Of a DNA stretch of 64,000 nucleotides, positions 1 through 10,395 are shown one piece after another. The stretch lies in contig CM073895.1 of assembly GCA_037176705.1 (NCBI GenBank), forward strand, positions 3,639,051 to 3,703,050. The letters run 5' to 3'. Position 1 is the stretch's first letter. Each line of letters begins with the position of its first letter. The translations under genes and the position numbers were made by a program. The notes under the pieces are model-generated. The model saw only the letters and a program-made list of their open reading frames with translations. It was not told the origin of the DNA and did not search any database. This DNA is from Molossus alvarezi. Lineage: Eukaryota > Chordata > Mammalia > Chiroptera > Molossidae.

Positions 1-229
1 ATCCAAAGAATTTGCTTCCATGGCCCCTCTTTCATGAAGCTATTAAACAAAAAGCTCCGTCAAAACCAGGAGTGAATCATGAACGAGAAGACATGAGTTC
101 CTAGAAGAGGTGACGGCATTCCAAGGGTGACAGCAAAGAGAATTTCCAGACAAAATCAACGGAGCAAGCCGAGAGAGCCATTCGGTCATGGTGGGGGAGG
201 AGGAAGAAGATTCCAGGAGTGATAGGGCC

Positions 230-560
230 TGGAAAGATAAAAATGGAAATCTTAGCCTCCCTGAGATTTTTGACCAAAAATACGAGTCATTTTATGACTC
301 TGGTTGACAGTTTGGGGACACATTAATGATAGGTCCACACAACCCTAGCAAATTAAAACACTGGTAGTTATTCATCCTAGGGAGAACACCAAGGTGATCA
401 GGAAGGAAAATGCAATCACCGAACCACTTTGTGGCTCAGCTGTGAATAATAATTACATAATTATGCAAATGCCGAATATTGATCTAACCACAAATTATGC
501 TTTTGGGAGGGTGGGGGCAGGAGCTGCACGTCTGTTTTCTGTTGTTGTTCAGCTGGATGC
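230..560. promoter_or_regulatory. AT-rich unique island, candidate conserved noncoding element
   Basis: This is low-GC sequence without recognisable repeat homology, set against the GC-rich DNA that begins at about 560. It contains an ACATTAATGATAGG motif near 320. Around 446-470 there is a dense homeodomain/POU-like block (AATAATAATTACATAATT followed by the octamer ATGCAAAT at 463-470). Such clustering is typical of developmental enhancers, but conservation cannot be seen from one sequence. Bases 1-229 carry nothing I recognise. Confidence 0.3.
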
Positions 561-1254
561 CTGGAGCAAAGCGAGAGAGACTAAATCCTCATGCTCGCCA
601 TGGGGAGTCTGCGGAGAGGTCACCGAATGAGAGAGAAGTTACGGGACAGGCATTTGCTCACAAATATCCAAGTCAGGGAGGGAGCCAGAGGACAAGGTGC
701 TGACGGGCTGACTCCGGGAAGTGGGCATGAGGGTGGAGGGGAATCAGAGCTTCCTGGCCCTAGGAATCCGTGCAGAGCGTTTAGGTTTCTCAAAGACTTG
801 TTCGTGGAGGGAATATGCAAGAGAAACCATCCAGTGTGGCCGGGGTGTTGAAGTCAGCGGGAGGAGGACGTGAGGATGAAAGGAGGGAGCCCGGGGCCAG
901 GTTACGCGAGGACAGTATCTGGGGTGTTCCTGAAGCTGCTGAGAGAGCAGGGAGGAGGGGAGGTGGGAGCCCGCGGGGGGCGTTCAGAGGGACTAGGATG
1001 GGCTTGAACAGTCGGGGCGGGGGGGGGGGGGGCAGCTCCTGGCGGGTGTCCTTGGGCGGAGCCTCCTGGCCCTGCGGTGAGCTGGACGCTGGAGGACGGG
1101 GAGAAGGAGAGTGTGGACTCAGAGGTGCCGGCCTGAGGGAACAGTTGGGACAGGGCTCGGGGAGGGAGGGTGCAGGTGGAAGAGCAAAGAGCTCGCCTCT
1201 GGCAGCTGCCACAAAGCCCCGCGCACCGGGGGCTTTAACACAACGGAAATGGGT
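561..1254. other. GC-rich unique stretch with a poly-G run
   Basis: Purine-biased GC-rich DNA with no gene or repeat family recognised. A 14-base G homopolymer at 1019-1032, with further G runs around it, could form a G-quadruplex and is a likely site of sequencing or length error. An open frame of about 220 codons crosses this region but has no domain, is low complexity (Gly/Arg) and runs into an LTR-like repeat. Confidence 0.5.
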
Positions 1255-1560
1255 CTCCGTTCAGGAGACCGGAGTCCGAAACGAAGGCCGGCAGGTCCGT
1301 GATGGCGCCAGAGGCTCTAGGGGAGAGCCCTTCCGGACCCCTTTCGGCCGGCGACCCCCGGGTGCCTTGGCTTGTGGCCGCGTCACCCTGATCTCTGCCT
1401 CTATCATCACGTGGAGTTTCCTGCGTCAACTTGTCCAATTGGATTACCCCCCTCGTGACCTCATCTTAACGTGGTGACATCCGCAAAGACCCTGTTTCCA
1501 AATAAGGTCACACCCATGGGTTCCCGGGGTTAGGACTTAAACGTGTGCTTTGAGGGACAC
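1255..1560 (-). mobile_element. Old LTR-like interspersed repeat (MaLR/ERVL-type, tentative)
   Basis: The sequence reads as the reverse of a common mammalian repeat. It has CTCTAGGGGAGAGCCCTTCC near 1315, a CTTGGCTTGTGGCCGCGTCA block near 1369, CAAAGACCCTGTTTCCAAAT near 1485, and a GGTTAGGACTTAAACGTG end near 1528. These are family hallmarks in the same order as in other copies in this window (for example 55,635-55,850). It is diverged and partial, with no coding capacity. Class assignment is from memory. Confidence 0.55.
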
Positions 1561-2094
1561 GAGCCAGGCCCTCCAGCTATGAGCCACCGGGCAGCGAGGC
1601 GGACGAAGGCTTTCCACGCCGCTCTGTTCTCGGAGGCGCCCAGAGTCACGGCCCCAGAGAAGCCCCGCAGTCACGCCCGATCGCGTTCACTCCAGCACCC
1701 CCGGGCACGCCTGCCATCCAGTCCTCCCTCGAACCCCGTCGCTGACTCCCAGGGGAGAAGGCAGGGCACCCCGGCTTTGGAGGAATCCGTGTTGGTGCCA
1801 CAACGGGAAATGAGGAGAGGTCTCCACAGGAGGGACGGTGCCTGGGGACAGAGAGCAGACAAGGGACGTGGAGGTCTGAGCACCATTTGCAGAGGGCCAG
1901 ACCCCGTCCCCCTCCTCGGCAGTGTGCCTTGCCCCTCTTCTTCTGCTAACTCCCTCTTTGCCAGGGAGGCGCTGACAGGACATGATGCCGTGACCCAGGG
2001 CTCCCACCGGCCTTGGAAATCCCCCAGTGCGCATTTATAGGAGCCGGTGGGTCACTCCCGCGAGGACTCAGGGGCCCCTGGATAGGTCAGGAGG
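1561..2094. other. GC-rich unique DNA, nothing recognised
   Basis: No repeat family, RNA gene or convincing exon. Overlapping frames on both strands are stop-poor only because of base composition. Confidence 0.5.
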
Positions 2095-2210
2095 GAACTG
2101 GTCAATAGGAAGTTCACGTGACCACAGGGTTCGACCCTTCAGCCCCACCCTCTGGCCTCCAGGGAGGGGAGGCAGGACGAGAGATGAAAACTCTCCAGCA
2201 GGCCCCCGGG
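2095..2210 (+). mobile_element. Fragment of MER-type interspersed repeat (5' portion)
   Basis: The GACCACAGGGTTCGACCCTT and CAGCCCCACCCTCTGGCCTC segment, followed by an AGGGAGGGGAGG block, parallels the start of the longer copy at 20,225-20,850. It is probably the 5' part of the element whose 3' part lies at 2,985-3,205, the two being separated by unique DNA and a SINE. Confidence 0.4.
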
Positions 2211-2572
2211 ATGGTGGCGCACCCAGGGCGAGCGCGGACGATCCACGCGTCTTGTCGATGTGAGAAACGCTCAAACCCACAGAGAATTTCCAGAAGTTCC
2301 TTTGGGCCAACCTGATGACATGGGCCGGGAGCAAGGTCCCACCTGCTCGGGGGAATACGTTTTGCAGCCTCTTTTGTGCATTTGAAACTAAGGACGGGAC
2401 CCACAGGGCTGGCACGGAGGTGGGAGGAGGCTGGGATGGGCTGGCCGGACAGGTCACAAGGTCATGTGCTCACTTGAGGGCGGCCATGCCTATTTCAGAG
2501 TGTGTCAACCCAGATGCACAGAAACAAGAAATAGGGCCAGCTTAAAAGCAAAGATGAACCTTTCACCCAAGA

Positions 2573-2825
2573 AGTTACAGGCCCAGCCCTGGCCGGTTTG
2601 GCTCAGCGTCAGCCTGTGGACTGAAGAGTCCTGGGTTCGGCTCCCGCCAAGGGCACGTACCTCGGTTGCAGTTTGTCCCCGGCCTGGCTGGGGTTGTGTG
2701 GGTGGCAGCCAGTCGACATGTCTCTCTCATGTCGATGTTTCTCTCCCCGCCCCCCCCGCTCTATCTGAAGATAAATGCAGAAATGTCCTCAGGTGAGGAT
2801 AAAAACAAAAAAGGAGTTACAGGCC
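2573..2825 (+). mobile_element. Ves-type tRNA-derived SINE with target-site duplications
   Basis: The SINE body is 2584-2814, flanked by an 11 bp direct repeat AGTTACAGGCC at 2573-2583 and 2815-2825. The head is a tRNA-related promoter region. It has a GGCTCAGCG A-box region missing about five bases relative to the 5,672 copy, and a GGTTCGGCTCC B-box-like motif. A unique body follows, then a CT/C-rich segment, TATCTGAAGATAAATG and the hairpin TCCTCAGGTGAGGA (2786-2799), then an A-rich tail. The damaged A box predicts no transcription. Confidence 0.93.
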
Positions 2826-2984
2826 GGGGGCTGGCCACCCCCACGACCTGCCCAGGTAAGTACACATCACCCTGTGAGGCTCCTCTCCACAGAACCCCAG
2901 AGTCTCCTCCATCTGGCTGCCCCTGGGTTGTACCCGCTATGACGACTGGCAAACATAGGAAAATGTCTTCCTAGTTCTGTGACT

Positions 2985-3205
2985 ATTCTAGCTTGTTCCC
3001 AAGCCTGAGGAGGGGTCCAAGGGACCCCAGGGACGGGTGATTCTGGGCTGGGGCTGGTGTCCGAAGTGGGAGCCGTCTCTGGGCCTGGTCACCTGTGGAA
3101 TCTGACACGACTCCAGGGAGATGGGGTCCGAAGTGAACTGAGCTACGGGACGTCCTCGGGGGCCAGACGTGGGCAACTGGTGTTGGCATCAGTGAAGAGA
3201 CCTCA
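2985..3205 (+). mobile_element. Fragment of MER-type interspersed repeat (3' portion)
   Basis: The sequence TGGTGTCCGAAGTGGGAG, then CTGTGGAATCTGACACGACT, matches the 3' part of the same repeat family as 20,225-20,850 (there: GACTGGCCTCTGCAGGGGGC and following bases). Noncoding fossil; family name uncertain. Confidence 0.45.
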
Positions 3206-5471
3206 GGGTTTGAAACCAAGGGGCTTTGGACCACACCCCAGTCGTGGTCCCTTGGGGATTTGTAGCAATAAATCCAGCTCTCCTTGGAAACCGCCGACTC
3301 CCCAAGGAGGGTTCCCAGGCCCGGAGCCACGCCCTGCCTGGCAAGTGGTACCGAATATGGAGTCTTCGGTGCCCAGACGCCGGCCCACAGGCGTTAAAGG
3401 AAGAGAGACATTTCTGAAGCAGTCGCCCAACAAGGTGAGCAGGCTGGCATCCCCTGGGACCTCAGCTGGGCATGCTGCCCGGAGCCCATTTCTGAAGCCA
3501 CTTGGATCGCCAGGGGGCCACGGGCTCCCGTACGGCGCGTGACTCGGAGACTCGCGGGAGGCATGGGAGAAGGGCCGCCCGGCTGAGAGTGACCCGCTTA
3601 GCGAACACGTGCTTCTTGAGGACGGGCGTCTGCTTCACGCGACTTCACCGACGCATGTCAGTCCGTAGCTGCAGAACAGGTTCACGTTTCACGGAGACGG
3701 GACAGGTCCCCAGGGGTGATGCTCAGCGAATGCAGAGATGCCCTGCCCGCCTCTCTCGGTCATCCGTCGGCACCATCCACGGGGAGCCTGGCGGTGGTGG
3801 AGGGGAGGGTGACCCAGAGCGATACGGCCTGTCAGTCCCTTCAGCCGCACTGCTAGCCTCTGGGACAATGAAAACCACAACAGGTTGGGTATAACACTCT
3901 GATGGAATAATGCCCCTGTTTACGCTCCACCCTCGCCCCGACTGTCTCCCCAGAACTCGCTGGTTCTCCCGGAGCTGACTCATCGAAACGCAGAGTCTCT
4001 GGGGAGACGCTGTTTCCCGTCACCTGCGATTTCGGGTGGCTCCCATGCTCTCCTGCTCTGGCTCAGAGCCGGGGGTGCTTGGTGGGTGTTTTTCCTTTAT
4101 TCACAGAGGGGCTTTGGTCTGTGACTCACCTCTTGTGGCCGGAAAGGCAGATACATGAGCAATGGGTACTGATGTCAAAGGAAAGGAAAGGAAAGAACTC
4201 GGACTGGACGAGCGGAGTGTGCGGCCCTCAGTCCCCGCCCCGCAGGACCAGGGCCTGGTGGCCTTTCCAGCCAGCATGAGCGTGACAACGCCGTCCCCTG
4301 ACCCAGGGGCACCTGTGGCCGAGGAGGCGGCAGAAAAGGACACCCCCCCCCCCGGGACACGCGCACGTGTTCACAGAGAGCTCTGCCCCTAACTGCCACC
4401 CGTGGGCACGAACCACGTTCAGCTGCTTTAAACTTACCGCCGGCTGAGCAGAGACCACTAATTCAGGACAGGTCAGCGTTTCTCCAAAAGATAAAATTAG
4501 AAAGCCGCTGTGATGTCAGCCACCCGCCAGGACCGGCCGAGGCAGGTCCCCCGAGGCAGAGCAGGCTGGGGACACTCTGGAGACGCTCTGACATGTGGGG
4601 GGACCCCGGGCTCCTTTCTGCTGCAATCCGTAGCGGCTGTCGCTGAGATGAGACCACGGCCCTCGCGGGGTCCGTGGAGGCACTTACACCTGCGTGGGCA
4701 GGGGCCGCCCTGGGTCCCTGCCCAGGGTCGCACTCCCGCCTTCCGCTAGGTGGGCCCACTCCGGCCTGGAGACCGGCTGCACCCCTGCGCTCTGACGCCC
4801 TGGCAGCGCCCTCGTGGGGCCGCGTGAGACCTATTTCCAGCACCCCCGGCGCTGGCCGGCCTTCTGGCCCAAACAGACGTATCCCCTGAAGCCACAGCCT
4901 GCTCCACCCGAACCGTGTGCCTGCTCCACCGTCCTGGTCAGTGCAGTGGCCCCAAAGTCCCACTGCCCCTGCTCCGGGGCCACCAGGAAATGCCCAGGGC
5001 CGCTGAGAACAGAGCGTTGGCCCCCGACTGTCACCCCGGGGTTCAGGGGTCAGCGGTCATTTCTAAGCGCAGGGGAAAAGGTGATTCGCTGGAGTCAGGG
5101 AGAACCCCGACGGCAGAGGCCACACGTCCCCCCAGCCAGGACGTCCCAGGAGCAAGGCCGAGCGATGTTCCCAGGTGGCCTCCCGGGCGCGTCCGGGAGT
5201 CCGGAAAGTGGGTCTCTGCGTGTGTGCTCCTGTTGAGAGGTGTCAGGAAATAGGGTCTTTTAGTGTCCCTACCCCAGAGAACGGGGGTGCACAGCCCCCA
5301 GCTGGGGGCCTCTGCCCACCTGCCCAGACACGGCCCCTGGTGGGGGTCACCCTGTCCACACCTCCTCTGCTGGCATCTTGGATCTGCAGGAACCAGAGAT
5401 GGGGTTGGGGGGGGGACTTCCAGAGGAGGGGACCTTGGCCCTGGGCCCACAGTGAGTCATTTCAGAAGACA
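3206..5471. other. GC-rich unique DNA, about 2.3 kb
   Basis: No exon or known repeat is supported. Small features are a short (GGAAA)n run at 4177-4195 and a 10-base C run near 4344-4353. Stop-poor frames occur on both strands in several phases at once, which argues composition rather than coding. Confidence 0.5.
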
Positions 5472-5535
5472 GAATGAAGGCAGAGAAGAGAACAGGAAAG
5501 AAGAGAGAAGGAGAGAGAGAGAAAGAGAGAGGCCC
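5472..5535 (+). repeat. Purine-rich (GA) low-complexity tract
   Basis: Degenerate GA/GGAA-rich strand, with about 60 bases almost free of pyrimidines. It can form a triplex or act as a GAGA-like nucleosome-excluding tract; no function shown. Confidence 0.7.
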
Positions 5536-5654
5536 TGGCTATACCCTGAGAACGTCCACGCCATGCAATGGCTCCCCAGAAAACACCTGTGACCCCCTCC
5601 CTCCCTGACATGCCATCTTATCGTCTGTTCTTGTCACTCAGTGGCCCTCAGTTA

Positions 5655-5833
5655 AGAGAAAGTTCCTTTCAGCCCTGGCCGGTTTGGCTCAGCGGTTAGA
5701 GCGTCGGCCTGCGGTCCTGAGAGACCCGGGTTCGGTTCCCGCTAAGGGCATGTACCTCGGTTGCAGTTTGTCCCCGGCCCTGGTTGGGTTGTGTGGGTGG
5801 CAACTACTCGATATGTCCCTTTCACATCGATGT

Positions 5834-5891
<58 letters not shown>

Positions 5892-5963
5892 ACTGTATCT
5901 GAACAAAATATCCAAAAATGTCCTCGGGTGAGGATAAAAAAAACAAAGAGAAAGTTCCTTTCA
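5655..5963 (+). mobile_element. Full-length young Ves-type SINE
   Basis: The body is 5672-5946 between perfect 17 bp target-site duplications (AGAGAAAGTTCCTTTCA at 5655-5671 and 5947-5963). The Pol III promoter is intact: A box TGGCTCAGCGG near 5685 and B box GGTTCGGTTCC near 5731. A roughly 50 bp CT dinucleotide run occupies 5838-5889, followed by CACTGTATCTG, the tail hairpin TCCTCGGGTGAGGA (5921-5934) and an A-rich end. Perfect duplications and an intact promoter suggest a recent insertion that may be polymorphic. Confidence 0.97.
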
Positions 5964-7295
5964 AATCACAAAGCAACTTGGAGACTAAACAGATGAGCAA
6001 TCAAGTCGAGAAAGAGATGACCGTCCACACCCTGAAACATGTCACAATATTCCGCAATTACCTGGGGCAGGCTGGGCGGTCCCCACAGAAGACTGACGAC
6101 TCGGGAGACTGTAGCTGTAACATTGGGCCCCTCCTTGGGCCCCCAGCTCCCGGAGCGCATTCTCTGCCATCAGAATCACGTGGCAGAGATTGACACTGAG
6201 TCGTGGATTCGCTCGGGCTCATTGAAAATTGCTGCTTCTCCTCGTGCGAGGTCTCCATGCTCGTTACCAAGTGTCCGCTCTGCCTTTTGATAAACCACTT
6301 TCTGCCCCCTCCTTTCAAATCTAGCAAACTGGTTCGTCATGTCACAGTTACAGTGCATCATGACCCAGGTCTCTCCCAAGAACAGTTCACTTTGTAGTTG
6401 AAGGATTGCAGAGGGGACTGGGGAAGGTTTGGTTTATTCGCATGGCCTGACCTGCCTGAGGTCCTCCTGGCTGGGATACGGGGAGGCAGGCGGCCAGGGG
6501 GTCCCTTGCCCTCTGTTGCCCCCAGACCCATCATGTGTTCGGGCTGAGTCTCCCGGTCTCTGCTTTGCTCTTTCCTCTGGGCTCACAGACCCTGATTCTG
6601 TGTCAACCCGCCACTCTCCACCACGTCCTTGAAAGTCTTCCCTATTCCCTGACCGAGCATCTCAGTTCCCAGAGATCACGCTGCAGACACTGTTACCCAG
6701 CTTTGCCCCTCGTGAAACCTAATTGTATATGCATGTGGGTCCAGTCCACACTGATGCCACCCCGGAAATTACCAGCTTAAAGCGACAAGCACCTACTGAG
6801 CTCATCCGTCTGTGGGGCAGCTAGAAAGTTCTGTCGAGCTGGGCAAGGCTCCGCTGAGCTCAGCTGGTCCCACAAACGTGTTGGTGGGCCGGTGATCAGC
6901 TGGAGGCTGGCCGGTTAAGAATGGTCCCACCTGGATGGTTCCCCTCCCAGCGGCCTTGCGCCTTGCAGCAGGTAAGCCCAGGCTTGTTCTGCTGGTGCTG
7001 CTTTGCATGGCCTCAGCCCACCTTGCAATAGCATGCGTGGTCCAGTTTCCAGTGGAGTCCCGGTGCCCCTGGGCTCCCTCCAGGTCCATCCCGGTGGAAG
7101 GAGCCATGAAGAACAGAGCACAGAGCAGTGTCACCCGTGGGGAGAATGTCCTACACATAGATCTCAGGTCACCCCAGGCTCTGCTGGACATGACCAGAGC
7201 TGCCCCTGTGGGCCCCAAGCTTCCCAGTGGTTCAGTACCCCCACTGAAAGCTTTGGGTCACAGACAGAGCCCCCATCCCCACGCAGAGGATGCAG
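5964..7295. other. Unique DNA, moderate GC
   Basis: No gene or repeat family is recognised. The part at 6170-6350 is less GC-rich, with TGAAAATTGCTGCTTCTCC and TTTTGATAAACCACTT segments, and could be a weak conserved element. The rest is ordinary intergenic sequence. Frames around 6,935-7,426 run into the downstream GT-rich array and are not credible. Confidence 0.45.
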
Positions 7296-7592
7296 CAGGG
7301 AGGAACTACACTGTGTGTGCATGCATGCCTGGGTGTGTATGTGTATGCATGCATGGGTGTGTACATGCGTGCATGGGTGTATGTGTGCATGCATGGGTGT
7401 TTACATGTGTGCGTGGGTGTGTGTGAGTGCATGGGTGTGTGCGTGCATGAGTGTGTGCATGCGTGCATGGGTGTGTGTGAGTGCATGGGTGTTTACATGT
7501 GTGCGTGGGTGTGTGTGAGTGCATGGGTGTGTGCGTGCATGAGTGTGTGCATGCGTGCATGGGTGTATGTGCATGCATGGGTGTGCACAGGC
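7296..7592 (+). repeat. GT/GCAT-rich complex minisatellite with 92 bp higher-order period
   Basis: Alternating purine-pyrimidine array built of GTGTGTGCATGCATGG-like units. A longer block beginning GTGTTTACATGTGTGCG recurs at 7397 and again at 7489, a 92 bp offset. Alternating GT/GC/AT steps favour Z-DNA. Open frames through it in several phases (Cys/Met/His-rich) are by-products of the array. Confidence 0.93.
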
Positions 7593-8109
7593 CCAGGTAG
7601 TGGTCAACCCTGAGACCTTCCCACATGAGCCACGTGTAGAAGTGAAAACAATGGATTTTCACAGCATGCTGGGAGTTTGCTTACGCGCACAGATCACTCG
7701 TGTGAAGCAGCCTGTGCCACCGAAGTGGAAAGGGGACCAGGTGAAGAGCTGAGATTCCTGGAAATGGCTCTCTGCACTGTCCCCATCACTGTGGCTTCGG
7801 TGACATCTCTTCCCTTTTCTGCCTTAGTTACACCTTGTATTTAGGTGGAAATTTCAGGCTAGTCTGGCAGGATTACCATGGTGACCAGGGAAGGACTCAA
7901 ATACAATGTCAGTGAGTAGAACCCAGGGTTGTCTAAGGATGGGCTATGATGATTATTGCTCCCGTTTGTGCTGCGAGCCAACTGCAGACACTCTCGGTCC
8001 AAATGTCCAGCAAGACCGGGCCACCCTCCTGCCACCTTGGAGAGGAGCTCCCACCCTGCCCAGTGAGTGAGCAAGGGGGTCCCGGAGCCAGCATCCGCCT
8101 TCCTTACTC
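7593..8109. other. Unique DNA, nothing recognised
   Basis: Ordinary intergenic sequence, with no repeat or exon supported. Confidence 0.4.
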
Positions 8110-8395
8110 AGTCTCTTCACCGGGAACCTGCTCTGTGCCCAGAGCCATATGGACACTAGGGATCCGCCATCCACAAAAATACACAGCGCTTGTCCACATG
8201 GAGTCTGCATTCCAGCGGGAAAGAAGAGAACTAAGGAAGGAACAGTGATTTCAGGTCCTCCTAAGTGTCCTGGAAGAAGCACAGAGGGTCAAGTGATAGG
8301 TAAAGACCGAGTGGATGTGGACGTCCGCCCCCGTGCAGTTACAGTGGTCCTAGAAGCCTTCACTAAGGAGGTGACAGCTCAGCTCAGTCCTGAAG
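8110..8395 (-). mobile_element. Ancient LINE-2 3' end (diverged)
   Basis: The order of segments is the usual reversed L2 3'-terminal layout. A 'gctctgtgcccagagccat' stretch comes first, then ACATGGAGTCTGCATTCCAG near 8197, then a CTAAGGAGGTGACAGCTCAG segment near 8363. Strongly diverged and noncoding. Confidence 0.6.
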
Positions 8396-8397
8396 CA

Positions 8398-8475
8398 TAA
8401 GGAGTTGCAACAAAGGCTCAGAGAGGCAAAGCCACCTGCCTGGGTCACACAGCAAGTTGGTGACGAAGATCCATC
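8398..8475 (-). mobile_element. MIR SINE core fragment
   Basis: The segments GGCTCAGAGAGGCAAAGCCA and CTGGGTCACACAGCAAGTTG follow the MIR core in reverse orientation. A fossil about 78 bp long. Confidence 0.75.
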
Positions 8476-8792
8476 AGACGTTGATGTTCCAGTTCCCCAC
8501 CACCTCCACCCACCTCTGCTCTGCAGACCAGCAGGTGTAGGCTGTGCTCACTCTGACACGGACCAGAGGGGTAAAGGCCTTTCCAATGTCCGATCCCTTT
8601 GCTCTGGAAATGAGGCTTGACCCACTTGGTTATAGCCGAGTGAGTCCAGCCATCAACCCCTGTTCCTTGAAAGTCACCACAACAGCATGAGCAAGACCAT
8701 TGCAGCATCCACAAACCATCTGTCACTCCTGCTCAACATGACCACAGGCCTCTGGGAAGGACAGAAGCCATGTGCCTTCCATGTCATGAGCT

Positions 8793-9018
8793 GATGGCAC
8801 CCTCAAGGCTCTCTCTCAGATGTCATCCAGGGCTCTCCAATGGCACCTAAGGATCTCTGATGTCACCCAGGGTTTTATAATGGCACCCAAGGCTCTCCAA
8901 TGGTGCCCAGGACTCTCTGATGGCACCCAAGGCTCTCCAGTGGCACCCAGGACTATCTGATGGCACCTCCGGACTCTCTGTTGATAACCCAGGCTCTCTA
9001 GTGGCACCCAGGGCTCTT
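8793..9018 (+). repeat. 20 bp minisatellite, about 11 imperfect copies
   Basis: Units like ATGGCACCCAAGGCTCTCCA alternate with ATGGTGCCCAGGACTCTCTG at an exact 20 bp register for most of the array, giving a 40 bp dimeric higher-order repeat. Point divergence is high, so it looks old. The minus-strand open frame through it has no domain. Confidence 0.9.
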
Positions 9019-9239
9019 GGGGCTGTATGCACAAGCCACGGCAGATGAGGTCCTTCGGAAAACCTCTGCTCTGGTCAGAATGCACCCATTCAAAGCATTG
9101 GTCTTTAAATGCCTGCAAAGCTGAAACCAAGGTTCTGGTTCCAAGGTTCTGCTCACTAAGGAGCTCTGGACGGAAGCAAAGCTACACAGAGTCTTGTAAC
9201 AGAGAGACTGATGTGAGCAAGGAGAACAGTGGTTCGGCC
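9019..9239. other. Short unique spacer
   Basis: Nothing recognised between the minisatellite and the AT-rich island. Confidence 0.4.
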
Positions 9240-9830
9240 AAGATGGGACAACCTGGTATAAAATTAAATAATCGGTGTCTGATTGGAGTATTAGGCAAAA
9301 CTTTCAGGTCAATTTAGCAAGATTTAAATATTTCCCACTCATTAGCAATAATTTAGAATGCATTTCTCCCCCCCCCCCAAACTTGAAGTTTTATTTTAAC
9401 AGCTCTGTGATTTGGGAACAGATCATTAAGATTAACGATATCCCAAATGTTCTGGTGTGCCTGATTGGTGTTTTTTCCCTTTATAGATCATCAGTAATAG
9501 AACACGTTAATGGCCCTAATAGAAGGGCTTTCTCTCGCTGATGATGAAAAATTTCCATAGCCAGATATGGAACCCCCCAAGAAGGAGGAAGTATATTTCA
9601 TTAGGCTTGTCAATGGCCGGACCCTAAATAATTCAGCACCCCAGATTAAAATACTTGATGCTCTCTATGTCCTAATGGGGTATAATGAAATGTCCCCAAA
9701 GCTGCCTTCTTAAAATTAACATCCTTTGAAATTTTGCAATCAATCAATGGCAATGACAAGAGCCGAGTCTAATCTTTTATTGATTTGTGCAGCCACGGAA
9801 GGAAAAGGGAGCCGGGTGAACCGCGTCCCT
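9240..9830. promoter_or_regulatory. AT-rich homeodomain-site-dense island, strongest enhancer candidate
   Basis: About 590 bp with clearly lower GC than its neighbours and no interspersed-repeat signature. Binding-site-like words include CATTAGCAATAATTTAG (9340), ATTAAGATTAACGATATCC (9425), AACACGTTAATGGCC (9500), TTCATTAGGCTTGTCAATGG (9597) and CAATCAATCAATGG (9737), plus TTTATTGATTTGTGC (9777). This density of TAAT and ATCAAT (PBX/HOX or CUT-like) motifs over complex sequence is characteristic of conserved developmental enhancers. Conservation, and the target gene, cannot be judged here. A poly-C run lies at about 9368. Confidence 0.45.
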
Positions 9831-10109
9831 CAGGCTGGCAGATTGCCGGCCAGTGGCATTATTCATTCTGCCTGTGTCCTGGAGGACTGAAAACACCAGC
9901 TGGTCAGCTGGCTCCTTGCAAATAACAGACAAGGCCACTGGGCCTCAATGGCCTGGTCTTGGTCATTTGAGAGGGAGATTGTGGCTAGTCCTGCCTTGCA
10001 CATCCATTGGAAGACACCTTTCATTCCTGGGTGGAGGTGTGGACTGAATCACCTACTGATTCAAGCTCTTGTGGCCCTTTTATTGGGAAACAGTCCACCT
10101 ATTCCCTTA
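9831..10109. other. Unique DNA, nothing recognised
   Basis: Intergenic sequence between the AT-rich island and an L2 end. Confidence 0.4.
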
Positions 10110-10395
10110 GCCATCCTCTGTACCATTCCTCTGTTGTAGTCTTCATAGCAGTTATCACCATCTAACTTTATCTCAGTTATTCTTGGAGACTTCATGTCCT
10201 TTGAACTCCATCCTTTGTCATCTTATAAGTTAACCTCATTTGTCCTGCCCAGCAGGGCAAAAAGCTCAAGGAGGATAGAGAGTGTTTGTTTGTTTGTTTG
10301 TTTGTTTGTTTTTATTGCTAAAGCCCTGGTACTTAAAAAAAAAAGCTTAACATATAGATACTCATGAATGAATGGATGGTGGATGATAGATGAAA
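10110..10395 (+). mobile_element. LINE-2 3' end
   Basis: The segment TCTTCATAGCAGTTATCACC (10139), then AGCTCAAGGAGGATAGAGAG, a TTTG run (10286-10311), and finally TCATGAATGAATGG near 10362, follow the 3' end of L2 in order. The natural TGAATGAA terminal repeat of L2 leads directly into the large GATG array. Confidence 0.75.
10286..10311 (+). repeat. (GTTT)n microsatellite
   Basis: Six tandem GTTT units and extra Ts inside the L2 end. Expansion of an existing TTTG sequence of L2. Confidence 0.9.

Noticed and set aside
815..1477. 220-codon Gly/Arg-rich frame
   Set aside because: Crosses a poly-G run and an LTR-like repeat; composition-driven, with no domain or conserved start context.
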